A model generated the notes under the pieces. That model worked only from the letters and a program-made list of their open reading frames with translations. It ran no database searches and was not told the origin of the DNA. Positions 55,234-64,000 of a DNA stretch of 64,000 bases are shown piece after piece. The translations under genes were made by a program, and so were the position numbers. Source of the stretch: Streptococcus toyakuensis. Its GTDB lineage: Bacteria > Bacillota > Bacilli > Lactobacillales > Streptococcaceae. Where the stretch lies: positions 877,001 to 941,000 of the forward strand of contig NZ_AP024523.1 of the NCBI RefSeq assembly GCF_024346585.1, read 5' to 3'. Each line of letters begins with the position of its first letter. Position 1 is the stretch's first letter.

Positions 55234-56100
55234 ATGATACTATCTATTATTTCTCAAGGATTTGTCTGGGCTATTTTAGGTCTGGGGATCTTTATGACAT
55301 TTAGGATTTTAAACTTTCCAGATATGACGACAGAAGGTTCCTTCCCTCTTGGGGGAGCTGTTGCTGTCACTTTGATAACCAAAGGTGTGAATCCCTTTTT
55401 AGCGACACTTGTTGCTGTTGGAGCTGGTTGTTTGGCTGGAGTGGCAGCGGGCCTTCTTTATACAAAAGGGAAGATCCCAACCTTGCTCTCAGGGATTTTG
55501 GTGATGACTTCCTGTCACTCTATCATGCTCTTGATTATGGGGCGTGCAAATTTAGGATTGCTTGGAACCAAGCAAATACAGGATGTTTTGCCTTTTGATT
55601 CAGATTTGAATCAACTTTTGACTGGTCTTATCTTTGTCAGTCTTGTTATTGCTCTCATGCTCTTTTTCTTGGATACCAAACTCGGACAGGCCTATATTGC
55701 TACAGGTGACAATCCTGATATGGCTAGAAGTTTCGGGATTCATACTGGTCGCATGGAGCTTATGGGCTTGGTCTTATCAAATGGTGTGATTGCCCTTGCA
55801 GGTGCTCTTATTGCCCAGCAAGAAGGTTATGCCGATGTATCTCGAGGAATCGGGGTTATCGTTGTAGGTCTTGCAAGTTTGATTATTGGGGAAGTTATTT
55901 TCAAGAGTTTGAGCTTGGCAGAGCGTCTGGTTGCCATCGTTGTGGGTTCTATCGCCTATCAATTCTTAGTGTGGGCAGTTATTGCTCTTGGCTTTAATAC
56001 AAGTTACCTTCGTTTATACAGTGCCTTGATTTTGGCAGTCTGCCTCATGATTCCAACATTTAAGCAAACAATCTTGAAAGGAGCCAAGTTAAGCAAATGA
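55234..56100 (+). CDS. trpY: Tryptophan ABC transporter permease TrpY
   Basis: A 288-residue membrane permease of the BPD_transp_2 (branched-chain type) family, with 8-9 predicted helices and the segments MTTEGSFPLGGAVAV and GDNPDMARSFGI, the latter contacting the ATPase. The frame is open from 55165 with a non-hydrophobic N-terminal extension, but AAGG at about 55219 and the hydrophobic start MILSIISQGF favour 55234. It overlaps trpZ by 4 bases. Confidence 0.9.
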   Translation: MILSIISQGFVWAILGLGIFMTFRILNFPDMTTEGSFPLGGAVAVTLITKGVNPFLATLVAVGAGCLAGVAAGLLYTKGKIPTLLSGILVMTSCHSIMLLIMGRANLGLLGTKQIQDVLPFDSDLNQLLTGLIFVSLVIALMLFFLDTKLGQAYIATGDNPDMARSFGIHTGRMELMGLVLSNGVIALAGALIAQQEGYADVSRGIGVIVVGLASLIIGEVIFKSLSLAERLVAIVVGSIAYQFLVWAVIALGFNTSYLRLYSALILAVCLMIPTFKQTILKGAKLSK

Positions 56101-56855
56101 CAGCAATTGTAGAATTAAAAAATGCAACCAAAGTCGTTAAAAATGGCTTTGATGAAGAAAAGATTATTTTAAATGATGTTTCCTTAGAAATTTTTGAACA
56201 GGACTTTATCACGATTTTAGGTGGAAATGGTGCTGGGAAATCGACTCTCTTTAACACTATTGCAGGAACCTTATCACTAACCAGTGGAACTATCCGTATT
56301 TTAGGTGAGGATGTTACCAAGTTTTCACCAGAGAAGCGAGCTAAGTATCTGTCTCGTGTCTTCCAAGATCCAAAGATGGGAACAGCTCCTCGTATGACAG
56401 TGGCAGAGAATCTCTTGATTGCCAAGTTTCGTGGTGAAAAGCGTGGATTGTTACCACGACGCTTGACAAGTTATAAGGATGAATTTCAGGCAACTATTGA
56501 AAAAGTAGGAAATGGTCTTGAGAAACACTTGAATACACCGATTGAGTTCTTATCAGGTGGGCAAAGACAGGCCTTGAGTCTCTTGATGGCAACCTTGAAG
56601 CGACCTGAATTACTCTTGTTAGACGAGCATACTGCAGCTCTTGATCCAAAGACCAGTGTAGCCTTGATGGAGTTGACAGATGAATTTGTCAAGAAAGATC
56701 AGCTGACAGCTCTTATGATTACCCACCATATGGAAGATGCTCTCAAATATGGCAATCGTCTGATTGTCATGAAAGAAGGTCGTATAATTCAAGACCTTAA
56801 TAATGAAGAAAAATCTAAGATGAAAATCTCAGACTACTATCAATTATTTGAATAG
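56097..56855 (+). CDS. trpZ: Tryptophan ABC transporter ATP-binding protein TrpZ
   Basis: A 252-residue ABC ATPase with Walker A GGNGAGKST (about residues 42-50), the signature LSGGQRQALSLL near residue 153, Walker B LLLLDEHTAALDP and the H-loop ITHHMEDA. The start overlaps trpY by 4 bases (ATGA), with AAAGGAG as the ribosome site. A terminator follows. Confidence 0.93.
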   Translation: MTAIVELKNATKVVKNGFDEEKIILNDVSLEIFEQDFITILGGNGAGKSTLFNTIAGTLSLTSGTIRILGEDVTKFSPEKRAKYLSRVFQDPKMGTAPRMTVAENLLIAKFRGEKRGLLPRRLTSYKDEFQATIEKVGNGLEKHLNTPIEFLSGGQRQALSLLMATLKRPELLLLDEHTAALDPKTSVALMELTDEFVKKDQLTALMITHHMEDALKYGNRLIVMKEGRIIQDLNNEEKSKMKISDYYQLFE

Positions 56856-56888
56856 ATAAACTTTATTTTCATCAAAAAATAGAGAAGA

Positions 56889-56926
56889 CAAACTTAGAAG
56901 CATTAAAGTGTTTCTGAGTTTTTTAA
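56889..56926 (+). terminator. Terminator after trpZ
   Basis: AAACTTAGAAgCA pairs with TGtTTCTGAGTTT, with one internal mismatch, followed by TTT. Confidence 0.75.
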
Positions 56927-56984
56927 CTTTCTTTTCTATTTAGAAAAATAAGGCAAAGATAATTACGGAAAGCGTATGAAATGG

Positions 56985-57013
56985 TTTACTTTTTTTCAGA
57001 AATAAGCTATACT
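56985..57013 (+). promoter_or_regulatory. Promoter of dnaG-rpoD
   Basis: TTTACT (56985-56990) and TATACT (57008-57013) have a 17-base spacer. dnaG starts 38 bases further on. Confidence 0.6.
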
Positions 57014-57051
57014 AGTTTACGTGATACTATGATAAGATGGAGGTATTGTGT

Positions 57052-58812
57052 ATGGTTGACAAACAAGTCATTGAAGAAATCAAAAACAATGCCAACATTG
57101 TGGAAGTCATAGGAGATGTGATTTCTTTACAAAAGGCAGGACGGAACTATCTAGGGCTCTGTCCTTTTCATGGTGAAAAAACACCTTCTTTCAACGTTGT
57201 AGAAGACAAGCAGTTTTACCACTGTTTTGGTTGTGGTCGCTCAGGTGATGTTTTTAAGTTCATTGAGGAGTACCAAGGTGTTCCCTTTATGGAGGCTGTC
57301 CAAATCTTAGGTCAGCGAGTTGGGATTGAGGTTGAAAAACCGCTTTATAGTGAACAAAGGCCAGTTTTGCCTCACCAAGCTCTTTATGATATGCACGAAG
57401 ATGCAGCCAAATTTTATCATGCTATTCTCATGACAACGACTATGGGAGAAGAGGCCAGAAATTACCTTTATCAGCGTGGCTTGACAGATGAGGTGCTCAA
57501 GCATTTTCGGATTGGTTTGGCACCTCCAGAACGTAACTATCTCTATCAACGTTTGTCTGGTCAGTATAGTGATGAGGATTTTCTAGATTCAGGATTGTTT
57601 TACCTCTCGGATGCTAATCAATTTGTAGACACCTTTCACAATCGGATTATGTTTCCCCTGACAAATGACCAAGGAAAGGTTATTGCCTTTTCAGGTCGTA
57701 TCTGGCAGAAAACGGATTCACAAACTTCTAAGTATAAAAATAGCCGATCTACTGCAATTTTTAACAAAAGTTACGAATTATATCATATGGATAGGGCAAA
57801 AAAATCTTCTGGTAAAACCAGTGAGATTTACCTCATGGAAGGATTCATGGATGTCATTGCAGCTTATCGGGCTGGAATCGAAAATGCTGTAGCGTCCATG
57901 GGAACAGCCTTGAGTCGAGAGCATGTTGAGCATCTAAAAAGGTTAACCAAGAAGTTGATTCTTGTATACGATGGTGATAAGGCTGGGCAAGCTGCGACAT
58001 TGAAAGCGCTGGATGAAATTGGTGATATGCCTGTGCAAATTGTCAGCATGCCTGATAACTTGGATCCAGATGAGTATCTAAAAAAAAATGGTCCAGAAGA
58101 CTTGGCCTATCTATTAACGAAAACTCGTATTAGTCCGATTGAGTTCTACATTCACCAGTACAAACCTGAAAATAGTGAAAATCTGCAGGCTCAAATTGAG
58201 TTTATTGAAAAAATAGCTCCCTTGATTGTTCAAGAAAAGTCTATCACTGCTCAAAACAGCTATATTCATATTTTAGCTGACAGTCTGGCGTCCTTTGATT
58301 ATGCCCAGATTGAGCAGATTGTGAATGAGAGTCGTCAGGCGCAAAGACAGAATCGCATGGAAGGAATTTCCAGACCGACGCAAATCACCATCCCTGTCAC
58401 CAAGCAGTTATCAGCTATTATGAGGGCTGAAGCCCATCTACTTTATCGAATGATGGAGTCCCCTCTTGTTTTGAATGATTATCGTTTGCGAGAAGACTTT
58501 GCATTTGCCACACCTGAATTTCAGGTCTTATATGACTTGCTTGGCCAGTATGGAAATCTTCCTCCAGAAGTTTTAGCAGAACAGACAGAGGAAGTTGAAA
58601 GAGCTTGGTACCAAGTTTTAGCTCAGGATTTACCTGCTGAGATGTCACCTCAGGAACTTAGTGAAGTAGAAATGACTCGAAACAAGGCTCTCTTGAATCA
58701 GGATAATATGAGAATCAAAAAGAAGGTGCAGGAAGCTAGCCATGTAGGAGATATCGACACAGCCTTAGAAGAATTGGAACGTTTAATTTCCCAAAAGAGA
58801 AGAATGGAGTAA
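57052..58812 (+). CDS. dnaG: DNA primase
   Basis: Makes RNA primers for lagging-strand synthesis with the replicative helicase. The 586-residue protein has the CHC2 zinc finger (Cys37, His40, then C-F-G-C near residues 58-61), the RNA polymerase core with a TOPRIM segment [12 protein letters not shown] near residue 305 and a C-terminal helicase-binding domain. The frame opens at 57037, but GGAGG at 57039-57043 is placed 8 bases before the ATG at 57052. rpoD follows after 2 bases, the ancient macromolecular-synthesis pairing (without rpsU). Confidence 0.97.
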   Translation: MVDKQVIEEIKNNANIVEVIGDVISLQKAGRNYLGLCPFHGEKTPSFNVVEDKQFYHCFGCGRSGDVFKFIEEYQGVPFMEAVQILGQRVGIEVEKPLYSEQRPVLPHQALYDMHEDAAKFYHAILMTTTMGEEARNYLYQRGLTDEVLKHFRIGLAPPERNYLYQRLSGQYSDEDFLDSGLFYLSDANQFVDTFHNRIMFPLTNDQGKVIAFSGRIWQKTDSQTSKYKNSRSTAIFNKSYELYHMDRAKKSSGKTSEIYLMEGFMDVIAAYRAGIENAVASMGTALSREHVEHLKRLTKKLILVYDGDKAGQAATLKALDEIGDMPVQIVSMPDNLDPDEYLKKNGPEDLAYLLTKTRISPIEFYIHQYKPENSENLQAQIEFIEKIAPLIVQEKSITAQNSYIHILADSLASFDYAQIEQIVNESRQAQRQNRMEGISRPTQITIPVTKQLSAIMRAEAHLLYRMMESPLVLNDYRLREDFAFATPEFQVLYDLLGQYGNLPPEVLAEQTEEVERAWYQVLAQDLPAEMSPQELSEVEMTRNKALLNQDNMRIKKKVQEASHVGDIDTALEELERLISQKRRME

Positions 58813-58814
58813 TA

Positions 58815-59924
58815 ATGGCAACAAAACAAAAAGAAGTAACAACATTTGACGTACAAGTAGCAGAATTTATCCGTAATCATAAGCAAAAAGGGACAGCAAC
58901 AGATGATGAAATCAATGCTAGTCTAGTCATTCCTTTTACCTTGGATGCTGATGGGATTGAAGACCTTTTGCAACGAATTCAGGATGCAGGGATTTCAATC
59001 ACAGATAACGAAGGAAATCCAAGTGCGCGTGTTCTTAGCACTGAAGAAGAGCCAGAACTCAGCGATGAGGACTTGATTGGATCAACTTCGGCTAAGGTTA
59101 ATGACCCTGTTCGTATGTACTTGAAAGAAATCGGGGTCGTACCTCTCTTGACCAATGAAGAGGAAAAAGAATTGGCACTGGCTGTTGAAGCCGGCGATAT
59201 CGAAGCCAAACAACGTCTTGCGGAAGCTAACCTTCGTTTGGTTGTTTCTATTGCCAAGCGCTATGTTGGTCGTGGTATGCAGTTCCTTGATTTGATTCAA
59301 GAAGGGAACATGGGCTTGATGAAGGCGGTTGACAAGTTTGACTATTCTAAAGGATTCAAGTTCTCAACTTACGCAACTTGGTGGATTCGTCAAGCCATCA
59401 CTCGTGCCATTGCGGATCAAGCTCGTACCATCCGTATCCCAGTTCATATGGTTGAAACCATCAATAAATTGGTTCGTGAGCAGCGTAACCTCCTTCAAGA
59501 ATTAGGACAAGATCCAACACCTGAGCAAATCGCTGAACGTATGGATATGACACCTGATAAGGTTCGTGAAATCTTGAAGATTGCCCAAGAACCGGTATCC
59601 CTTGAAACTCCTATCGGTGAAGAGGATGATAGCCACCTTGGGGACTTTATCGAAGATGAAGTGATTGAAAATCCAGTGGACTATACAACTCGTATCGTCT
59701 TGCGTGAGCAGTTGGATGAGGTTTTGGATACTCTTACAGACCGTGAAGAAAATGTTCTGCGTCTCCGTTTTGGTCTAGATGATGGAAAAATGCGCACCCT
59801 TGAAGATGTGGGTAAAGTCTTTAACGTAACCCGTGAGCGTATTCGTCAGATTGAAGCCAAGGCTTTAAGAAAACTACGTCAACCAAGTCGTAGCAAACCG
59901 CTTCGTGATTTTATTGAAGACTAA
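58815..59924 (+). CDS. rpoD: RNA polymerase primary sigma factor SigA
   Basis: Directs RNA polymerase to housekeeping promoters such as the -10/-35 elements found in this window. The 369-residue protein has a short region 1.1, region 1.2 ([16 protein letters not shown]), region 2 ([20 protein letters not shown]), region 3 ([14 protein letters not shown]) and region 4 ([30 protein letters not shown]). It lies 2 bases after dnaG, with a GGAG site inside the end of dnaG. Confidence 0.98.
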   Translation: MATKQKEVTTFDVQVAEFIRNHKQKGTATDDEINASLVIPFTLDADGIEDLLQRIQDAGISITDNEGNPSARVLSTEEEPELSDEDLIGSTSAKVNDPVRMYLKEIGVVPLLTNEEEKELALAVEAGDIEAKQRLAEANLRLVVSIAKRYVGRGMQFLDLIQEGNMGLMKAVDKFDYSKGFKFSTYATWWIRQAITRAIADQARTIRIPVHMVETINKLVREQRNLLQELGQDPTPEQIAERMDMTPDKVREILKIAQEPVSLETPIGEEDDSHLGDFIEDEVIENPVDYTTRIVLREQLDEVLDTLTDREENVLRLRFGLDDGKMRTLEDVGKVFNVTRERIRQIEAKALRKLRQPSRSKPLRDFIED

Positions 59925-59938
59925 GAGTGAGGATGAAT

Positions 59939-60268
59939 ATGGCTTATACAGAAGAGCAAATTGAAAACATCAAAACACGAATTTTATCAGCCTTGGAAGA
60001 AGTTATTGACCCTGAGTTGGGAATCGATATTGTCAATCTTGGTTTGATCTATGAAATTCGTTTTGACGGTGACACAGGACAAACAGAGATTGATATGACT
60101 TTGACAACCATGGGTTGTCCTCTAGCAGACCTTTTGACAGACCAGATTTATGATGCTATGACAGAGGTTCCAGAAGTAACGGATACTGAGGTCAAATTAG
60201 TTTGGTATCCAGCCTGGACTGTTGAAAAAATGAGTCGCTATGCACGTATTGCCCTAGGCATTAAGTAA
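59939..60268 (+). CDS. MIP18/PaaD-like protein (iron-sulfur assembly-related DUF59 family)
   Basis: A 109-residue cytoplasmic protein of the MIP18/DUF59 (PaaD-like, SufT-like) family, with the signatures VIDPELGIDIVNLGLIY near residue 22 and T-T-M-G-C-P-L with a conserved cysteine near residue 60. Members help assemble or insert iron-sulfur clusters; the exact role in streptococci is not fixed. GTGAGG at 59927-59932 fits the ATG at 59939 rather than the in-frame GTG or ATG just upstream. It lies 14 bases after rpoD and may be cotranscribed. Confidence 0.88.
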   Translation: MAYTEEQIENIKTRILSALEEVIDPELGIDIVNLGLIYEIRFDGDTGQTEIDMTLTTMGCPLADLLTDQIYDAMTEVPEVTDTEVKLVWYPAWTVEKMSRYARIALGIK

Positions 60269-60367
60269 ACAAATAAAAACATGTGAGAGATTATTGGAAA
60301 AGCGAGGAAATTTCCCCCTCTTTTCCTCTAGTCTCTCCTTTCTTTTGCTGATTTTATTCAAAGAAAA

Positions 60368-60376
60368 TGATATAAT
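60368..60376 (+). promoter_or_regulatory. Extended -10 promoter placed directly before cpoA
   Basis: TGATATAAT (TG-N-TATAAT) is a consensus extended -10. Its last base is 8 bases before the cpoA ATG, so the transcript would begin at or within a base or two of the start codon. Confidence 0.6.
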
Positions 60377-60383
60377 AGTAGTT

Positions 60384-61427
60384 ATGGAAAAAAAGAAATT
60401 ACGCATCAATATGTTGAGTTCAAGTGAGAAAGTAGCAGGACAAGGAGTTTCAGGTGCTTACCGTGAATTAGTTCGTCTTCTTCACCGTGATGCCAAGGAC
60501 CAATTGATTGTTACAGAAAATCTTCCAATAGAGGCAGATGTGACTCACTTTCATACAATTGATCTCCCCTATTATTTATCAACATTCCAGAAGAAACGAT
60601 CAGGAAGGAAAATTGGCTATGTGCATTTCTTACCTGATACACTCGAGGGGAGTTTGAAAATTCCATTTTTCATAAAGGGAATTGTGAAACGCTATGTATT
60701 TTCTTTTTACAACCGGATGGAGCACTTGGTGGTGGTCAATCCTATGTTTATTGAGGATTTAGTGGCAGCTGGTATTCCACGTGAAAAAGTGACCTATATC
60801 CCTAACTTTGTCAACAAGGAAAAATGGCATCCGCTTCCACAGGAAGAGGTAGCGAGACTGCGTACAGAGCTAGGTCTTAGTGACAATCAGTTTATCGTAG
60901 TAGGTGCTGGTCAAGTTCAGAAACGCAAAGGGATTGACGATTTTATCCGTCTGGCTGAGGAATTGCCGCAAATTACCTTTATCTGGGCAGGTGGTTTCTC
61001 TTTTGGTGGTATGACAGATGGTTATGAACGCTACAAGAAAATCATGGAAAATCCCCCTAAAAATTTGATTTTTCCAGGTATTGTATCGCCAGAGCGGATG
61101 CGCGAATTGTATGCCCTAGCGGATCTTTTCTTGCTTCCTAGTTACAATGAACTCTTTCCTATGACTATCCTAGAAGCTGCCAGTTGTGAAGCTCCGATTA
61201 TGTTGCGTGATTTAGATCTTTATAAGGTAATTTTGGAGGGCAATTATCGGGCGACAGCAGATAGAGAAGAGATGAAAGAAGCTATTCTGGAATATCAAGC
61301 GAATCCTGATGCTTTAAAAGATTTGAAAGAAAAAGCTAAGAATATTTCTAGAGAGTATTCTGAAGAGCATCTGTTACAAATCTGGTTGGACTTTTATGAG
61401 AAACAAGCCGCTTTAGGGAGAAAGTAA
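60384..61427 (+). CDS. cpoA: Glycolipid glycosyltransferase CpoA (galactosyl transfer to glucosyl-diacylglycerol)
   Basis: In pneumococcus CpoA makes the galactosyl-glucosyl-diacylglycerol membrane lipid, and its loss alters beta-lactam response. The 347-residue GT4-type protein has the acceptor-side segment VSGAYRELVRLLHRDA near residue 20, and the nucleotide-sugar side IPNFVNKEKWHP, the G-x-G-Q-V-Q-K-R-K-G linker and an E-x7-E motif in NELFPMTILEAASCEAP. The frame is open from 60294, but the start MEKKKLRINMLSSSEK at 60384 is the family start. No ribosome site precedes it because a promoter occupies that place. The next glycosyltransferase follows after 15 bases. Confidence 0.92.
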   Translation: MEKKKLRINMLSSSEKVAGQGVSGAYRELVRLLHRDAKDQLIVTENLPIEADVTHFHTIDLPYYLSTFQKKRSGRKIGYVHFLPDTLEGSLKIPFFIKGIVKRYVFSFYNRMEHLVVVNPMFIEDLVAAGIPREKVTYIPNFVNKEKWHPLPQEEVARLRTELGLSDNQFIVVGAGQVQKRKGIDDFIRLAEELPQITFIWAGGFSFGGMTDGYERYKKIMENPPKNLIFPGIVSPERMRELYALADLFLLPSYNELFPMTILEAASCEAPIMLRDLDLYKVILEGNYRATADREEMKEAILEYQANPDALKDLKEKAKNISREYSEEHLLQIWLDFYEKQAALGRK

Positions 61428-61442
61428 AAAGTGAGGTAATCT

Positions 61443-62768
61443 ATGCGAATTGGTTTATTTACAGATACCTATTTTCCTCAGGTTTCAGGTGTTGCGACCA
61501 GTATTCGAACCTTGAAAACCGAACTTGAAAAGCAGGGACATGCTGTTTTTATATTTACAACGACAGATAAGGATGTCAATCGTTATGAAGATTGGCAAAT
61601 TATCCGCATTCCAAGTGTTCCTTTCTTTGCTTTTAAGGATCGCCGCTTTGCCTATCGAGGATTCAGCAAGGCGCTTGAAATTGCTAAACAATATCAACTG
61701 GATATTATCCATACTCAGACAGAATTTTCTCTTGGCTTGTTGGGAATTTGGATTGCGCGTGAATTGAAGATTCCAGTCATCCATACCTATCACACCCAAT
61801 ACGAAGACTACGTGCATTATATTGCTAAGGGGATGTTGATTCGTCCTAGTATGGTCAAGTACTTAGTAAGAGGTTTCCTGCATGATGTGGATGGGGTTAT
61901 TTGCCCGAGTGAGATTGTCCGTGACTTGCTATCTGACTATAAGGTCAAGGTTGAAAAAAGGGTCATTCCAACTGGGATTGAATTAGCCAAGTTTGAGCGT
62001 CCAGAAATCAAGCAAGAAAATCTAAAAGAACTGCGTAGTAAATTAGGGATTCAAGAGGACGAACAGATGTTGCTTAGTCTTTCCAGAATTTCCTATGAAA
62101 AAAATATTCAAGCAGTACTAGCAGCCTTTGCAGAAGTTCTGAAAGAAGAAGACAAGGTCAAACTGGTGGTAGCTGGGGATGGTCCTTATCTGGATGACCT
62201 CAAAGAGCAAGCCAAGAAACTAGAGATTCAAGACTACGTCATCTTTACAGGCATGATTGCTCCTAGTGAGACGGCTCTTTACTATAAGGCGGCGGATTTC
62301 TTCATCTCGGCATCGACAAGTGAAACGCAAGGTTTGACATACTTGGAAAGCTTAGCCAGTGGAACACCTGTCATTGCACATGGAAATCCTTATCTGGACA
62401 ACCTGATCAGTGATAAAATGTTTGGAACCTTGTATTACGGTGAACATGATTTGGCTGGTGCTATTTTAGAGGCCCTGATTGCAACACCAGACATGAATGA
62501 GCATACTTTATCAGAGAAGTTGTATGAGATTTCAGCTGAAAACTTTGGGAAACGAGTACATGAGTTTTATCTGGATTCCATCATTTCAAATAACTTCCAG
62601 AAAGATTTAGCCAAAGATGATACGGTCAGCCAGCGTATCTTTAAGACGGTTTTGTATCTTCCGCAAAAGGTGGTCGCTGTACCGGTAAAAGGCTCTAGAC
62701 GCATGCTGAGGGCTTCAAAAACACAGTTAATCAGCATCAGAGATTATTGGAAAGACCATGAAGAATAG
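61443..62768 (+). CDS. Glycosyltransferase family 4, alpha-monoglucosyldiacylglycerol synthase
   Basis: Transfers glucose from UDP-glucose to diacylglycerol, giving the lipid that CpoA extends and on which lipoteichoic acid can be built. The 441-residue protein has IGLFTDTYFPQVSGVATSIRTL at the start, HTYHTQYEDYVHY near residue 117, IPTGIELAKFERP near 176 and the E-x7-E motif SETQGLTYLESLASGTPVIAHG near residue 297. A basic C-terminal region may attach to the membrane. GAGG before the ATG is the ribosome site. The pairing with cpoA supports the role. Confidence 0.92.
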   Translation: MRIGLFTDTYFPQVSGVATSIRTLKTELEKQGHAVFIFTTTDKDVNRYEDWQIIRIPSVPFFAFKDRRFAYRGFSKALEIAKQYQLDIIHTQTEFSLGLLGIWIARELKIPVIHTYHTQYEDYVHYIAKGMLIRPSMVKYLVRGFLHDVDGVICPSEIVRDLLSDYKVKVEKRVIPTGIELAKFERPEIKQENLKELRSKLGIQEDEQMLLSLSRISYEKNIQAVLAAFAEVLKEEDKVKLVVAGDGPYLDDLKEQAKKLEIQDYVIFTGMIAPSETALYYKAADFFISASTSETQGLTYLESLASGTPVIAHGNPYLDNLISDKMFGTLYYGEHDLAGAILEALIATPDMNEHTLSEKLYEISAENFGKRVHEFYLDSIISNNFQKDLAKDDTVSQRIFKTVLYLPQKVVAVPVKGSRRMLRASKTQLISIRDYWKDHEE

Positions 62769-62782
62769 AAAGAGGAATAGCT

Positions 62783-62974
62783 ATGAAAAAACAATTGATG
62801 AGAAGTGGTAGTGATCAAAAAATTGCTGGAGTATGTGCTGGGGTCGCAAATTATTTTGATATTGATCCGACTATTGTTCGTGTAATATGGGGTGTTCTTG
62901 CATTTTGTTATGGGGCAGGAATTGTAGCTTATATCATTTTATGGATTATTGCACCAGTATCAAGTGACTATTGA
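62783..62974 (+). CDS. PspC domain-containing membrane protein
   Basis: A 63-residue protein made of one PspC (phage shock protein C) domain: a basic N-terminus (MKKQLMRSGSDQKIAGVCAGVANYF) and one hydrophobic helix (about residues 34-58). PspC proteins are linked to envelope stress. AGAGGAATAG is the ribosome site, 14 bases after the glucosyltransferase, so it may belong to the same unit. Function here is not established. Confidence 0.87.
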   Translation: MKKQLMRSGSDQKIAGVCAGVANYFDIDPTIVRVIWGVLAFCYGAGIVAYIILWIIAPVSSDY

Positions 62975-63032
62975 AAACTAGCTGAATTCATGCTAAGATA
63001 ATAGAAAATAGAATGTAACGAAGGAGATAAAA

Positions 63033-63167
63033 ATGGCATTTGGAGATAATGGAAAACGTAAAAAAACGATGTTTGAGAAATTAACCTTGCTTATCGTGCT
63101 TATCATGTTAGTAGCAAGTTTATTGGGAATTTTTGCAACTGCAATTGGTGCCCTCAGTAATCTATAA
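63033..63167 (+). CDS. Small DUF4044-family membrane protein
   Basis: A 44-residue protein, MAFGDNGKRKKTMFEKLTLL followed by a single membrane helix (about residues 17-40) and ending GALSNL. AAGGAGAT is a strong ribosome site 6 bases before the ATG. It resembles the short streptococcal DUF4044 proteins found next to obgE. It is shorter than most ORF cut-offs. Function unknown. Confidence 0.82.
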   Translation: MAFGDNGKRKKTMFEKLTLLIVLIMLVASLLGIFATAIGALSNL

Positions 63168-63190
63168 AATAGATTCAAGAAAATTTAGTG

Positions 63191-63215
63191 ACTGGGATTT
63201 CCCAGCCCTTTTTTA
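63191..63215 (+). terminator. Terminator before obgE
   Basis: CTGGGA (63192-63197) pairs with TCCCAG (63200-63205), followed by CCCTTTTTT. It lies 15 bases before the obgE start. Confidence 0.72.
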
Positions 63216-63229
63216 AAGTGAGAAGAAAA

Positions 63230-64000
63230 ATGAGTATGTTTTTAGATACGGCCAAGATTAAGGTTAAGGCTGGTAATGGTGGTGATGGCATGGTTGCCTT
63301 TCGCCGTGAAAAATATGTCCCTAATGGCGGTCCTTGGGGTGGTGACGGTGGTCGTGGAGGAAATGTGGTCTTCGTTGTAGACGAAGGGTTACGGACTTTG
63401 ATGGATTTCCGCTACAATCGTCATTTCAAGGCTGAATCTGGTGAAAAAGGGATGACCAAAGGAATGCATGGTCGTGGTGCTGAGGACCTTAGAGTTCGAG
63501 TACCACAAGGTACGACGGTGCGTGATGCAGAGACTGGCAAGGTCTTGACAGATTTGATTGAGCACGGTCAAGAATTTATTGTAGCTCACGGTGGTCGCGG
63601 TGGACGTGGAAATATTCGATTTGCGACACCAAAAAATCCTGCACCGGAAATCTCTGAAAATGGAGAACCAGGTCAGGAACGTGAGTTGCAATTGGAACTA
63701 AAAATCCTTGCGGATGTTGGTTTAGTAGGCTTCCCATCTGTAGGGAAATCAACACTTTTAAGTGTTATCACATCTGCTAAACCAAAAATCGGTGCCTACC
63801 ACTTTACCACTATTGTGCCAAATCTAGGTATGGTTCGTACCCAATCAGGAGAATCCTTTGCAGTAGCAGATTTACCAGGTTTGATTGAAGGGGCTAGTCA
63901 AGGTGTTGGTTTGGGAACCCAGTTCCTCCGTCACATTGAGCGTACACGTGTTATCCTTCATATTATTGATATGTCAGCTAGTGAAGGACGTGATCCATAT
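63230..64000 (+). CDS. obgE: GTPase ObgE/CgtA, 5' part
   Basis: Essential Obg-family GTPase acting in 50S assembly and stress signalling. The 257 codons in the window include the glycine-rich OBG domain ([29 protein letters not shown] to about residue 160), G1 GFPSVGKST near residues 166-174, G2 T-T-I-V-P-N-L and G3 DLPGLIEGA. The 3' part lies beyond the window. GTGAGAAG is the ribosome site. Confidence 0.96.
   Translation, partial: MSMFLDTAKIKVKAGNGGDGMVAFRREKYVPNGGPWGGDGGRGGNVVFVVDEGLRTLMDFRYNRHFKAESGEKGMTKGMHGRGAEDLRVRVPQGTTVRDAETGKVLTDLIEHGQEFIVAHGGRGGRGNIRFATPKNPAPEISENGEPGQERELQLELKILADVGLVGFPSVGKSTLLSVITSAKPKIGAYHFTTIVPNLGMVRTQSGESFAVADLPGLIEGASQGVGLGTQFLRHIERTRVILHIIDMSASEGRDPY

Overview
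The window is low-GC Gram-positive chromosomal DNA from a mitis-group Streptococcus (S. mitis, S. oralis or S. pneumoniae-like; species not settled). The support is a choline-binding protein tail resembling pneumococcal Pce/CbpE next to proBAC, BOX repeats, the competence genes comEA, comEC and coiA with ComX cin-boxes before comEA and coiA, lytB next to pavA, pmrA after coaE, and the trpXYZ-dnaG-rpoD-cpoA block. Nearly all genes lie on the plus strand; only ald and pavA are on the minus strand. I saw no tRNA, rRNA, CRISPR array, transposase, integrase or prophage.

Layout. 1-371: 3' end of a choline-binding protein. 472-3654: proline synthesis (proB, proA, proC). 3689-3802: BOX element. 3882-6645: tmk, holB, yabA, rsmI. 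6830-12360: trmFO, pyrH, frr, cvfB, a GrpB-family gene, a YozE-family gene, phoH. 12361-23960: an accessory surface-protein locus with its own promoter, encoding a membrane-anchored thioredoxin-like protein, an LPXTG adhesin of about 2,860 residues (vWA domain plus about 14 isopeptide-type domains) and an LPXTG protein with five G5 domains. 24064-28862: ald (minus), a GNAT gene, comEA and comEC. 28898-30256: infC-rpmI-rplT with an L20-type leader. 30315-32693: gloA, then pyrK-pyrDb under a PyrR-type attenuator. 32792-36220: lytB and pavA, convergent over a shared terminator. 36325-40927: ybeY, dgkA, era, mutM, coaE, pmrA, rpmG as a tightly overlapped run. 40967-49528: secG, rnr, smpB, tehB, coiA, pepF, an O-methyltransferase, prsA. 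49689-53633: ftsW and ppc. 53702-56855: a tryptophan T-box and trpXYZ, with a BOX element between them. 57052-64000: dnaG, rpoD, a MIP18/PaaD-like gene, two glycolipid glycosyltransferases, a PspC-domain gene, a 44-codon membrane protein and the 5' part of obgE.

The most notable region is the surface locus. The giant adhesin has only two cysteines in the whole reading frame, one on each side of its vWA domain, and the gene directly upstream encodes an extracellular WCPHC thiol-disulfide protein. This suggests a dedicated disulfide-forming (or reducing) partner for a disulfide-clamped tip, alongside intramolecular isopeptide bonds. The adhesin gene also carries four 447-bp units that look almost identical plus one diverged unit, a coiled-coil inserted in its last domain, and no intact start: the signal-peptide frame is one base out of register with the only nearby ATG, across an A6 run.

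Control elements visible in the DNA include a Trp T-box, a PyrR-type attenuator, an L20-type leader with a probable AUA start for infC, two ComX cin-boxes, a cre-like site inside the ald promoter, and several extended -10 promoters. One of these lies so close to cpoA that its mRNA may be leaderless.
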